64,000 nt of DNA. Source: Nyssa sinensis. Its lineage: Eukaryota; Streptophyta; Magnoliopsida; Cornales; Nyssaceae. The stretch is taken from NCBI GenBank assembly GCA_008638375.1, contig CM018036.1, forward strand, positions 13,998,328 to 14,062,327, given 5' to 3'. Below, one piece after another: positions 34,660 through 47,900 of this stretch; the first letter of the stretch is position 1; each line of letters begins with the position of its first letter. Under the pieces are notes generated by a model, which saw nothing but the letters and a program-made list of their open reading frames with translations, ran no database searches and had not been told where the DNA came from. Position numbers and translations under genes: made by a program.

Positions 34660-35165
34660 ATTTTTTCCAAAATATGGTTATTTTTAGACTTTTGTTTTAG
34701 AATATGGTTGTTTTGAACTTATATACCAAAATATGGTTATTTTGTGAAATCGTCTTTTTCAAAAGACGCTTTCATTGTTTATATTAAATAAAAAAAGATT
34801 TTGGTAAGTCTTTTGTGTGTGTTTGCGGAACCAGTGAGTCTTTTTTAAAAATCGTCTTTTCAAAAGACACTTTCATTATTTATATTAAAAAAAAACAATT
34901 TTGGTAAGTCTTTTGTGTGTGTTTCCGGAACCAGTTAGTCTTTTTTAAAAATCGTCTTTTGAAAATACGATTTTGAAAGCGTATTTTGAAAAGACACTTT
35001 TGAAAACGTTTTTCCAACAGACGATTTCCACGTAAAATCTATTTTTCAAAGTTCTCAAATCAAACGATTTTGGCATTAAATTTTTTTTTCAAAAAACGTT
35101 TTCTAAACAACCATAGATGAGTAAATAAGTTGAAAATGACTATAAATTGAAAAATAAGTTTTTTC
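34660..35165 (+). repeat. Foldback repeat with AAAAGACG hairpins and terminal inverted repeats
   Basis: The left part (ATGGTTGTTTTGAACTTAT at about 34704) is complementary to the right part (AGTAAATAAGTTGAAAATGA near 35120, with AAACAACCAT before it). Between them are many CGTCTTTT...AAAAGACG palindromes. A ~101-bp unit is tandemly repeated at 34751, 34853 and 34953. Relatives occur near 54380-54460 and 56965-57340. Confidence 0.7.
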
Positions 35166-35199
35166 TTTTCACCATAATCTCGGATTTAACTCTAATTAA

Positions 35200-37100
35200 T
35201 AAGGAACAACAATTTTGCCTCCTTGAAATTCGAATTGACTGTAGGCTATGATGGATATGCCAACTACCAAGGAGTGGTGACTATTGGCGCTTTGAATGGT
35301 GTGTGACAATTATCATGAAAATTTATGACTAGTACGATGCTTATACCTTGGAACCCTAGCCTCAAGTCAGGATAAATCCTGGAGGCCTGAGACCTAGGGG
35401 GAAGTAGCTGGCATGCCTAGAATAATCTTAGTATAGAGATGATAACACATGGACAAAATGAAGTCACAAAGATAAGCTCCCGACCTTGACACAGAGCTCA
35501 CATCTTAATACTGAACTAAGCACAGAATGACCAAGCTCAAACGCCCAGTACCGAGCTCATGGCAAAATCCAATTAGGAAACTGTCACAAAGAGATAAAAA
35601 CAATCCCAATTTTCTCTTTATCCTGATATTATAAAAGATGGTATGTACACGATTATAAAAAGGGAACAATAGTTATAGCCTAATTCTTGACCTAAGTTAC
35701 AGTTTTCAACCATTTGAACCCAACTGACTTAGTCCTTGGAGAGTTCTTCACCAGACTCCCTCCAGTGATACTTAATCATCTATTTTGCAGGTTCAAAACC
35801 TAAAACTTTCTACCGTTGATTCAGGATAAACAGAAAATTGACCACGATAGTGATCAAGGGTTGCCAACTAGTTAGAAATCTTGTTAGAGGAGAATTAGAA
35901 CTTGCCTTATCTGTTCCACTAGATGGAAGTGTAGCTGTCAAATAGGAGACTATCTCCAAGTCCTGGTAGGATTACAAGTCCTTGGGACCTGTAGGCTAGT
36001 GTCTTTATTGATATGGTACACCAAGTGAAGACACATCAAGTGAAGTGATCTCTGTGTTATGATGAACCTTGCTCTCTGACATATCGACGCAAGGAATATG
36101 ATCCGATATGCCAGACCACTAAGCTAAGTAAATAACATCTAATAAATCCATCCTTGTATGTTTTGGGTTGGTATAATGATCTGAATAGGTTGAGTAACTT
36201 TAGTCTGATCAGTTTGCACAAAATCAACTAATTTTAAATTTACAAACCTCTCCCAAGTTTTAAAATTGACCTCACATTGATTAGATGACTAAAGTTGTTA
36301 ATTACATAAAGAGAAGACAAATAAAACAACATAACGATTTAAGAAAAACAAATGCCAAATTCGTCAGTGTGACAATACGTGTGTCATGTGTAGGGATCAA
36401 AATTCAATTGAAATATTCAGTTACCCATCCCACACATCCTTAATGAAATGAGCAAGAGGCTTTTAATAGGGTTATGAGTGGATTTGAGGGAAGGTTAAAA
36501 TCTTATCTAGATTATGTTATAAATTTACTAAATACTTATATTTAACTTTTAATTTTTAAAAATAGCATAAGTATATATGTTTAGGCTTTTAGTGATTTTT
36601 TTTTTAATGTTTTGTGTCATATAATTAATTAATTATGGTCTAGTTTTTTTTTTTTTGGGTGAGATTTGTTTAATTTATCAAAAACTATTATATATATATA
36701 TATATTTTGGGGGAAGGGGGCAAGACAATATAATCTGAATAAACGATAGAATGTATATGTAAATGAGGTGGGACGATAATTTTATAGTTTTATTTTTTAA
36801 AGTAGGGCATGAGCAAAAATAGAGAGTTCCTTTGTTTATCCAAATTCGTCATTCTTGATAGTAAGAAACAAAAGACACAAAATGCACACTATTTCTTTTC
36901 CTAAACTCATGACACCATGTTGATAAAATCTTCCGTTTATTTATTTAATGCTAAATTGGAATATTAATTACACACTTATTCTAATAAATCCTATAAAAAG
37001 TTTTTATATTAAAGCAATATTATCCTTCACACGGCATATCAACCTCTCTTTCTAGTATGAAAGAATTGACCGTTAATCACATATAAATGTTACAATAATA
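35200..37100. other. Spacer upstream of GAUT11
   Basis: No gene supported. 35400-35830 resembles the U5 end of an LTR (GAGTTCTTCACCAGACTCCC, then TTTTGCAGGTTCAAAACC), but ends could not be set. A TA run and T-rich tracts occur near 36600-36710. Confidence 0.4.
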
Positions 37101-37199
37101 TATACTCCTATATGTTAAGTAGGAAAAAAAAGGGTAGTGTTTGATAAGAAAAAAAGGGATATGTAGCAACTAGATTTGCTGTGCTACCACAGCACATGT

Positions 37200-37741
37200 T
37201 CGCATGTGCTGGCCCCTCCCAGGCTTCTCCTCCTTTATTGTATTTGCCCAATTGTGCTGCCATCGTCTTTAGACAAGTCTAATTCACATTTCCCTCCCCC
37301 CAAGCGCTATTCATGTGGACAGAGCTCCTCACATTCAAACGCGTTTTGTCCAAAATCTGTACTTGCACTTTGACCCAATATACAGATTGCACCAGTCGTG
37401 TTCTTTACACTTCTTTACCTTCCAAATCAGCTAATACAGGATTCCAAGGTGTTTACAGCCTATACGGTGAGTTCATATTGACACGTAAACTGTCTGATCC
37501 CAGAGGTCCCAAGAAGCTTAGGTGTTGAGAGATCATACACCACTTCATTGCTTTCTTTTCTAATCCGAGAATGGGTTGCTTTCACTTTTTTATTTTGATT
37601 GTGATTTGAGTGATGGGTCGTTTCGGGTTTTTGATTTGGTGGTGAGAGACTCCAAATTCAATGCTTCCGCGATCCACTTTAAGTGATGGGTCATTTTGAG
37701 TTCTTGATTTGGTGGTGAATTGTGGGAGGAACCAACGAAAG
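37200..37741 (+). promoter_or_regulatory. GAUT11 5'UTR and proximal promoter
   Basis: Less AT-rich than its surroundings. The leader has a repeated phrase around 37612-37640 and 37683-37715 (GTGATGGGTC, then TTGATTTGGTGGTGA) and short upstream ATGs. No clear TATA box was identified. Confidence 0.4.
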
Positions 37742-37894
37742 ATGCGGCGGCGGGCTGCCGACTACCGGCGCCCGGTTAGAAGGAGGTTCTCGTGTTGGAT
37801 CTGGGCGCTTCTCGGGCTATTCTCTATTGCAGGATTTGCTTTGTTTATTGTTCATCATCATCACCATGAAGATCGGGTCGAACAGCCCATACCG
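37742..37894 (+). CDS. GAUT11: GAUT11 exon 1 (N-terminal anchor)
   Basis: 51 codons, MRRRAADYRRPVRRRFSCWI to EDRVEQPIP. The ATG at 37742 is the first in its frame. In-frame sequence continues past the donor into the intron, so exon 1 alone can be mistaken for a small separate protein. Confidence 0.92.
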
Positions 37895-40800
37895 GTAAGA
37901 CGAGGGCACACCTGGATCCTACTTTTAATCTTGTTTCCTCTTATGTCGCTTCTTGCTTGGATTGTCATGTGGTTCTTGAATTAAATATATTTTCAATTTG
38001 ATGAAGTTAATATTTTTTCACTTTTTCTTGAACCCATCTAATCTCAAAACATACCTTATTTTATTCAATATTGGGATCTGGGTTCTATGTTTATGTGAAT
38101 TTTGAAAGAAAAAACTACTCTTTATTATATTTGATTTGATTGAGGACTAGTTTGGTTTTGAATTTGATGTCCGAACTTATAGTTTGGATGTGTGTGGAAA
38201 TTATTATTTTTCTGTTGGGTCTTTCAGTGATGTTTGTTAACCAATCCTTTGAATTTGACCTTTTGTATTATTTCTGCTACTCTATTTGTAAATTATAGCT
38301 AGGTAGGAGTTCACTTGTGCATATCTTGGCTCACTATTTCCAATTTTTCTTCTTCTATTGATTGCCTTTTTTTTTGGATGACAAGTTTAAATCTTATTAC
38401 CTTTTAGCTACTTAAGGATTGATGCTTGTAACTAGTAGTTGTAGTTCTCCATACCACCATTCCTGACCTGAGGAAGGAATGGAGTATGGGATGACCTATA
38501 CTACCTGTCTTGTATGAGCTAAACTAAATCCGAGCATCTCTGAATTGATGAGGCAGGCATATCGATACAATCCATACGATTCATTCATTAAGAAATTGAC
38601 AGGTGGTGAAGATTGCGCAAGGATGTGTTGTCTCCTTGTTCAAGATTGCTTAATGAGCGAGGGACCAATGCTAATGTTGGTCCCGAGTGAAACTGTTGTA
38701 TACCATTGATTTAGTCTATGAAGCACGGACATTTTATTTTGGCTCACGTTTCAGTCAGTCACATGTCGGACACTTTCCTGACACGTGTCGGACACTTGAA
38801 TCATAAATGTTAAAGATTAAATGAATAAGTTATTTAATGGCTTTGTTATTTTAACATCTTAATAATATATTTTTTTGATTTATGTGTTTTTATACTAATT
38901 TTAATTGTAATAACATTAAATTTTTACTATATGGCCATATAAAAAATTATATATATTCAACGTGTCTGTAACATGCCCGTATCCTACTTTTTTGAGAAAT
39001 AGTGTGTTTGCGTGTCCGTGGATTTAGTTGATTGGCCAGCTTAACTTTTAATAGAGATAGGTCTATTGGTGTAATTTATTTAGAGGCATCGATGTTTTTC
39101 CAAGGCCATGAGATTCTCAATGAGGCCCTTAAATGGTATTTGTGATATCTTCCAATGACTATGAAGATATTTTACCGCCACTAGGATGTTTTTGCCTTAG
39201 ATCATGAAGCAATGGAACTTATAAAAAAAATCACGAAGCAATGGAATATTTCATATGGATAGAATGTGATAGTATGTACAAATTTATTATTTTCCATCTT
39301 CATTGTTTTAAATGGGAAAGTTCTGTGTTTCTGGGATTGAAATTGAGTGATGGTCCTCTTGTCCTATCTGTATACTTGGAGGTGATGAAGATGGAATTTC
39401 ATGGATGCCAGAATGATCATACCACTTGCTTTGCAAAGAATATGTTTCTGGTAGAATATCTGCATTCTCTTTATAGTTTAGCAGTCCCAATAATATAGGG
39501 ATGATAGGGACATGGTATGCTTGCTAGATTTGAGTTTGTTTATCCACAACCCGATTTAATATGCAACACTGTTCTTGTTCAAGAAACAGTGCAACACTCA
39601 ATTTGTGTGGTTATTTAGGCATTGCATTGAATTGAGACAGTGAAACACTCAATTTGTGCTGTTATTTAGGCATTGCATTGAATTGAGTGTGATCATTCAG
39701 GCATTGCAATTTTTCATATTTGAACCTAAATAAAGGAGCTCTGCATTGCGTTGAGTAGTTTTGATTGAAAGATTAGGGATGAGACATCTTGGAACTGGTT
39801 GCTGAAGTGGAAACACAAGCAGGAAGAGTCAACTATGAACTTGTTTTTCCATTGATAACTATTTTTTTTGAAGGAATGGAATTTCTCTTGAAACCAATAT
39901 TTTATGCCACTTTTTTTTTTTTGATAAGTAGAAGTATTATTATTAATAAGGTGCCAAAGGGGGCACTCCCATAGACAAAATGCAAGAACTATACATGAGA
40001 ATCTACACAATTTAGCTCATCCAAAAAATCTGAAAAACCAAAAAGAGAAATGAGATATCTCCCCACAGACCACAAATATACCATGTCCAAACTACCCTTC
40101 TTTACAAAATGAATAGAATATTCAACTCCCTCAAAAGTGTGCCTAGACTAAAGTACTTGTGATGAAAAAAGATTCAAAAACACTAAAGTTATATGATTTA
40201 CTATGTGGTTCTAGACTAGCACAGCCATCAACTTTTGAAATTCTTTATTTGCTTCTTAGAGGTGATTCATACTCTTATATAGGGGAATCATTTCATGACG
40301 TACCTCAATCATGTGTCACAATAATTTGGTTGTGGGATGTAATATTTTCCTGAACCTTAGACTTTTGTATTATTAAAATATTACCGACCATTTAGGGTGA
40401 GAAGGCAGAGGAATGAAGACACAAGCGGTTTCCAATGTCTTTGTCTTTTCCCACTTGGCTTCCTTCCTAATAAAGAAGCACACCCAAGGTTTTCTCCCTG
40501 CTGCCACTTTATGGGCTGTCCGGCTTGACCCTAAAAGAAGTTTGACGGCATCTTCCTCAAAGAGTCTTTAAGAGAGGGGGGTACGTGATCTGCGAGAAAT
40601 GGGAAATAGCGTCGGAAAGGTTATTAAAGTAGGCAGAGAAGCAAAGTAGGGTGATCCAGTTATGAGACTATCTGATTGAAGATCTCGACTAGCTTGGACT
40701 GCTCCAGCATGTGAGACCCTCTCAGACCTGACATTGAGACCGCCCTATCTCTAAAGAGGGACCTTGATGTAACCTGAGACCGGCGCTCCTACTCTCTCAA

Positions 40801-43800
40801 CTCTCGTTCCTTGCCTCTCTTCTTCGACTTCGCGCTCAATCAAGAGGGCTTCTGTCACCTTGTTGAGATCGAGGACCGTCCTATCTTGTTCAATTTGATG
40901 TTTTTGCTGAAAATGGGACGGTGACCCTCCTTTTTTGATAGTCCATTGCAGGTTATTGTGGGCCATGTCCTTCTCCATGGGCTTCTTTTGTTCCGCTTTT
41001 TTGTGGATTCTTTGATTTCGATTTCTTCAATGGCCCGCCCCTATCGACCAGGTTCTGGATTATGTGCCTCGAAGCACTCATCAGTTTTGTGTCCTGGGCT
41101 GCCCATATGGTAGTCACATCGGGCCACTGGATTGTAGTTCTTTGACTGAGATCTGGAATCCCCTTTGAGAGGTACCAGAGTGATCAAACCAACGGCTACC
41201 AGTCCCGAGAGTAACTGAGATGGTGACACAGGAAGTGTATCGAATTTCCTGGATTCCGCTTTAACTGGGCGGAGGCCACTCCGAGACTGCTGGAGAGTGG
41301 ACATTGTGTGCATTGCTAGCTTCATCTGTGCACTTAGTCGCTCGAGATCTGCAGCTAATTGCCTCTGGGTTGACCCATGCAATGGTGCTATCTTGGCTTC
41401 TTCAAGTGGCTCATCTTGGATTACAGAGATCATGTTTACCTCTGTCTTCTGGTTGTACACTTGACTGTCCTGTCTCCTTCTCAAAAGAGTCTTCCCTCTG
41501 ACTCCGAGCTTTCAGAGAGACGTTGTGAGAAATGGTCTGGGTGGTTCCTTCAGCTGGGAGGTCCTTTCCCTCTCCAGACTTTAAGTTACTTTTCACCGAT
41601 CAAAAAAAAAATATTAAGTTCCCCGTACTGTTCCAGGTCTCTGGTGAAATGGAGCCTGTGCCAATCTCTACAAGTACATTAACTTTTATTATATGTAGAG
41701 CAAAAATGGAGAAACTAGTGTTTTTCCACTCTCTATTGTGCTGACGATGTTATTATTGGAAACCTATAAAGTTTTCACCTTCTCTTTAATGAAAATCAAG
41801 AAGAGACTAGCCAGTGATATTTTGTTGGGAAACATTTAACCGGATGCACCTGACTTAAACAGTGTTGTAATACATGATGTTGAAATTTTTTGTATGAACC
41901 TTTTCTTCTCACCCAGGAACCTTAGTGGGGATTACATATATACTAGGATGATATACAATGTCATCATTTTCGCTTTGATGAAGCAATATTCTGTTCCAAA
42001 ATAAAATGTCATATCCTACTACCGTTTCTGTTAATTATGCATACAAATGAATGCTGTTTTTCAGTTGGACCAAGATACATACTTTTAGGATTGAATGCAA
42101 GCTTGGAGAATGAATTTCTACAATCTATATTTGTTTTTCAGAAACATACAAAAGAAAATATTTTTGTGGACTGATAATGATTTATTTATTTATATTGATA
42201 AGTCATAATTTCATAAAAGGCACCAAGGGGGTGCACACCCATTACAGAAAAACTATACAAACATTACTAAGCCCCTATGCTCATGGAATACAAAAAAGAG
42301 AAGAAAGAATTTATGGACAAAGAAGAAACCCTGATAACCAAAAGTAAAGGGAATTCAACACGAATGCTTTCACAACCTAATTAGGAGATTCAACTTCTTC
42401 AAAACTCTATTGTTTCCCTCTCTTCAAATAATCCACCATATGCAAAGAGGAGTCATGCACCAAATCTTCTCCATTCTTCTTCCAAAAAACCTCTCTCCAT
42501 GAATGAGGTAAATCCATCGTGGGTTGTGGCATTACCCAAGCAGTCCCCAAAAGACCCAACAAAAGGGACCAAATAGTCCAAGCGAAGGAGCAATGGATGA
42601 CAAGATGATCAACCGTCTCCTCATCATGCTTGCAAAGGCAACACCAATTCACCACCACTTGACCTCTCTTTTTTTTTTTTTGATAAGTACCACCACTTGA
42701 CCTCTCATTCCAAGATTGTCTATGGTCAAGATTTTCCCCCGAGCCACCATCCATGCAAAAAAGGCCACCTTTAAAGGAGTTTTCGATTTCCAAAGAACTT
42801 TCCACGGAAAATGATGACACCTCCTTCCAGAAAGCAAACAGTAGAAAGATTTGACCGAGAAGTCTCCTCCCCTGTAAATCCAATTAATTTTATCTTCGTC
42901 AATTAAAGAAAATGCCCATCTTTACAAAAAATTATAAACAATAGAATGATTTATGAAACTCGTTCCCTGCTACCGAGATAAGAGATTTAAATACTCACAC
43001 CTTATACTTCTTTGACTCTTGGTGAACCCACCACCATAGCCACTGCTGCCACCATCTCTGCTGGTCCCATTGTACCCAATCTGTCCCATTGTACCCACTT
43101 TCCAAGCCTTGTGGAATGGATAATTAGTGGTTGGAGAATGAGTTATATAAGAATGCCAATCTGTCTGCTTAATTCATTCTTTAACCATACAATGACTTAT
43201 ATGGTGTTTTAATTTTGTGTAATTTATTCCAGAGACTACCTTATTTTCATGCTTCATGAAACTCATCAGCAGCTATGTCCTTTTCATTTTATAGTGGAGT
43301 GTTCAAGAAGAGAGGTTTGGTATATCCAGAAAAGTTAGACTTCTGACTTGTGCAATGCTATTTGAAAAGATTAAACTTAAAAATTTAAAATCGATAAATC
43401 GGATTCCATTCCTAAGGAAATCCTTGGAGTGGAATCTTGGAGTTCAACCAGATGACATTGAATTAAAAACTAATGCTTCAATTTTTATATTGGAATGTAT
43501 GAAGTCGATTACCAATACTCAAGCATTTTAGGATAATTGTTGGATATTCTCTAGTGTTGTCTGACTGTATTTAACAAATGCGATGGTGTTGTGGCTATTT
43601 CATTTTGGAAGGGGAAAGTCTTCTAGTTGTGTCTTTCTAACCCACTTAAAAACATTAGAAAATTTTCAAATTGGTGTAGGTTCTATACAAAAATGGAGGG
43701 TGGAAACCATATCTAGGTTTCATAAAAGTTTCTTGCTACCTCAAGGGTCACTTACTTATCAAAAAATAAAAATAAAAAATAAGAGTTTTTGGCTAGATAG

Positions 43801-44961
43801 TAGGGATGTCTGAAAATAATTGACCAGCTTTTTTTGATAAGTAATTATATATTGTATTATAAACAAAGCACCAAAAGGACACAACCCATGTACATGCACG
43901 TTCACAGGATCCTCAAACTAGATAGACATACAACTCAAATTACCCGAAAAATCTACATAAGAATGAAGAGTCAGGAAAACTACCAGAGAACCAAAAATGA
44001 AAAGTATATAAAATATTTTTCTTAATTTTATATGTAGGAAGTTCTACATCCTCATAAGTTATGATTGACCAACTTACACACTTGTAATTTATTGGTATAT
44101 GGACTTAAAGAGGGATTAGGTGCTAGTTGGATAGTGTTGGGATAACAGATACTAGCATCCATTGGGAAGATAAGGTAAAGAAATAGAGGAGAGATAGAGG
44201 CATCAAGTGCTTAACAGTGGAAATATGTTCAAAAAAAGAACTAGAAAATAAAAGGTAGATTGAAAGGTCTCCCACTGGGGTTTCAATCCCTACTTGTATT
44301 TACCATTTTCCTTTGAACATGGATTGTTCTTGTGTCAAAATGGTAACAAGCAAAGGAATATAATATGCAACTTATCAAGAATCAAAAAGTGGTATGCTAC
44401 TTTGGAGTGTGATAGAATGTGGGTATAATTTGACGCAACATGAAACGTGAATAATGGATACGAGTTATGAAGCACGGACATTCTATTTTGGCTCACGTGT
44501 CCGTGTCGGACCCTTGTTGGACACTTCCCAAACACGTGTCGGAAGCTTAAATCGTAGCTGTTGATGATTAATGAAGAAGTTCTTTAATTTTTATTTAGTG
44601 GCTTTGTTATTTTAATATCTTAATAATATTTTTGTGATTTGTGTGTTTTTATGCTAATTTTAATTGAAATAGCATTACGTTTTTATTATATGATCATATA
44701 AAAAATTTATATATATTCAACATGTTTTTGACGTATCCGTGTTCTACTTTTTTGAGAAATAACGTAGCTTCTTGTCCATGTCCTATGACCCAGTGTCGCA
44801 TCCGTGTCCTGTGTCCTGTGTCCCATGTCTGTATCCATACTTCTTAGGATACAAGCATGTTGAGACCCAAAATTTTGAATCCTCCAATGAACTAGAGAAC
44901 ACATCTTGATAAATTTTATTAATAATCAAAAGTCAAAGATGTTTCTAATGGGGAATTATAT

Positions 44962-44995
<34 letters not shown>

Positions 44996-47900
44996 AAAGT
45001 CTTATCCTATTAAAATAAAGAAATCCTACTTATAAAAGGATACAATAAAGAAATAAGAAAAAAAATAATAAGAATAAGTTAAGCTCAAATTTGGAAACTA
45101 GAGAGTCCATGATTTTGGCAGGTAACAAATTTGTCTATATATATATATATATTGAAAGTCTTATCCTATTAAAATAAAGAAATCCTACTGTATAAAAGGA
45201 TACAATAAAGAAATAAGAAAAAAAATAATAAGAATAAGTTGAGCTCAAATTTGGAAACTAGAGAGTCCATGATTTTGGCAGGTAACAAATTTGTCCTGCA
45301 TCATAATTTTTTAAGTAGGTTCCTAGATGGTCTTGTATTATTTCAAACAAAAAAAACTATAAGGAAAATCTTCATAAGGCTGCAATGATCTTACCTTCAA
45401 ATTGGCTACTAAATTTTCTTTATGATCAAAGCTCTAATGAAATAATTTTGGTGGAGGTAGTTAAAAAATACATGATAATGTGTGGTTTAATCGAGAGAAT
45501 GGTCTTAAATAGAGAAGAATGGCAAGTCAAGATTCATTTAGCCGACCCCAAAATATTGAGATAAGGCTTTATTGAGTTGAGTATTAAAGCTCCAATGAGA
45601 GTCGACTCAACAAAACCCTCATCTTCACTGTAGGAAGTCTATTGGATATGAACTAACCAATTAGAATTATATCTAGGGCCTTTGCATTTACTTAGTTTCA
45701 TATGTTTCACATTTTAATCCAATATAATTTACACTTTGCTAAAAAAAGGTCCCTGTCATATCCATGGAGAACCAAGCATCTCATGGCATTTTTATCATCA
45801 TAGCATGAGAAGTGTCCAAATTGGTTGAATTATAATCCATTTACTACAAATTCTAATAGATATTTGCCTCTCAACTTAGTTTGTCTTACTGTAATCATAT
45901 TATATATGCCATTGGATGTTATATTCCCTTTGAAATTTGATATGAAGATTGGTAGGGAAGAGTTCCGAATAAATTCTTATTCTTCTGTTCTCTACTTGTC
46001 AAAAATAAAAAATAAAAAATCATCCATCTGTTCTCTAAACTGGTTCAGTTTGGAAGCACATGTAGATATCCTTGATGCTGTAGCATGCACTTTCAACTGT
46101 TATCATAACTCCAGTGAATCAGAAGTTTTAGCACTTACTGATGCATTTATTTATTAAGGAGTGTGGGCCCCAATTTAGAGCGGTTAATTTACTTCCAAAT
46201 CTTTTTTTCTCACACTCTCTCTATTTCTTTTGTAGAATAGCCATTTACGATTGGTCATTTTTACATTCATTTTCCCATGGCTATTCGGTGTGGCATTCAT
46301 TTTTGAGATGGCAGGTTTCAATTTGGTAATTCTACACACATCTTATTCTTGGGCCCAGTCTTCTTGGGCTTTGGCCAGGGGAAATTTTTAGATGTTATAA
46401 TTATTTCTTATGCCAGCTTCCATCTAGGTTATTTTGGAATAAAGTGATAAAAAAAATTATGCGAGGAAAGTATTGGGGTTGGAATCCATATTGGAATGCC
46501 TTCCAGCCCTTCCTTTAGGCATGAAATACCAATGAATATAAGGGAGCTGAATTTTCTTAGATGACTAAGATTGTCTATGTAAAGTGGATGGATGTTCCTC
46601 TGATTCAGATGGGTGCCAGTGTAGTTAGGGCATCTCAGTAATGCGGCTAATGCCTAGGAAAGTTGTGTTGTTCATAGTGATGCCTTGGTGATGTCTACAC
46701 AATAATACATTTACCTTCCTAATCTAAATTTCTAATAGGCTCCGTTTGGTTAGAAAGAAAAATATACTAGAAAGTGAAAGTGTTAGAAAGTAAAATAAAA
46801 GAAAACAAAGGAAAGTGAAAAGTACTTTTTCTGCACCCATTTGGTTATGGATGAAAAATTATTGAGAATTTAAAAAAAAAATAATAATTTACCTATATTA
46901 CCCTTATTTATATACTTCTAAAGCGATAGTACACATATATGCTAAAATTCAAACAATATTGCCCGATCTTATTAATATATATTAACTTATTTCATTGTAG
47001 CGTATGAGGAGAGAGATGTAAGGAGTGGTTAGAGACTTGCATATATAAATCTTCACAGTTTAAGATATTTAATATGCTTTGAACTCTATCTCAAATTTTA
47101 TCAAAAGCTTTATCTATATTGAAATTGAATATATAATATATCATAAGTAAGTTGCTACAAGAAAAGAAATGGGTGTAGTAGGAACACGAATTTTAAACCA
47201 CTTCTTTCACGGGAAAATTAATTTTTCTTGTGTTTTGCCAGAAACAAGATGACATTCTTCAGGGAAAAATTATTTAGGACGTGTATCTGACTTTTCTTAT
47301 AACTTTTCTATTTTTCACTAACCAAACTCATAAAAAAACTAATTTTTTGTCTTTCCTTCACTTTCCATCACTCTTCACCCAACCAAACGAAGCCATAAAG
47401 AAAAAAAAACTAGTATGATGCAACACATATAATTATGTATGTTGAATTGTGGGCTGCTAGCATTGCATCCCCATAATGGTTTTTTATATGCAAATATAAG
47501 CAGAAAAGAAGTGTTGATTAGTAGCCCTTAATATTATAAACAATGAATACCTAGATTACCAATAGTAATTAGTAATCATTAGCACTGACCTCTATATGAT
47601 AATTATCTAATAATATAACAAAAAGCTAAGAAGCACATACATTGATACAGGACATAGATATGACACGACATAAAAAAAAGTTAGAATACAGATACATTGG
47701 GAACACATTAAATAATTTTTTTATATGACATTGATATGTGAGCTAAAATAGTGTCCTTTTCCTAAGTAAGAACTGCCAACAAGAGAATTGGTATCCATAG
47801 TAGGAATTTCGATGCAACTGCCTTGTGCATCTCCAAATCTGTGGGTATGAGGGCATCACTATGTGACCATTAATGGTGGCCTGATAATGACTAACTACTT

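Noticed and set aside
37709..37984. A separate 91-aa small membrane protein
   Set aside because: It is GAUT11 exon 1 with intron read-through; the GAUT family N-terminus matches and the donor GTAAGA is at 37895.
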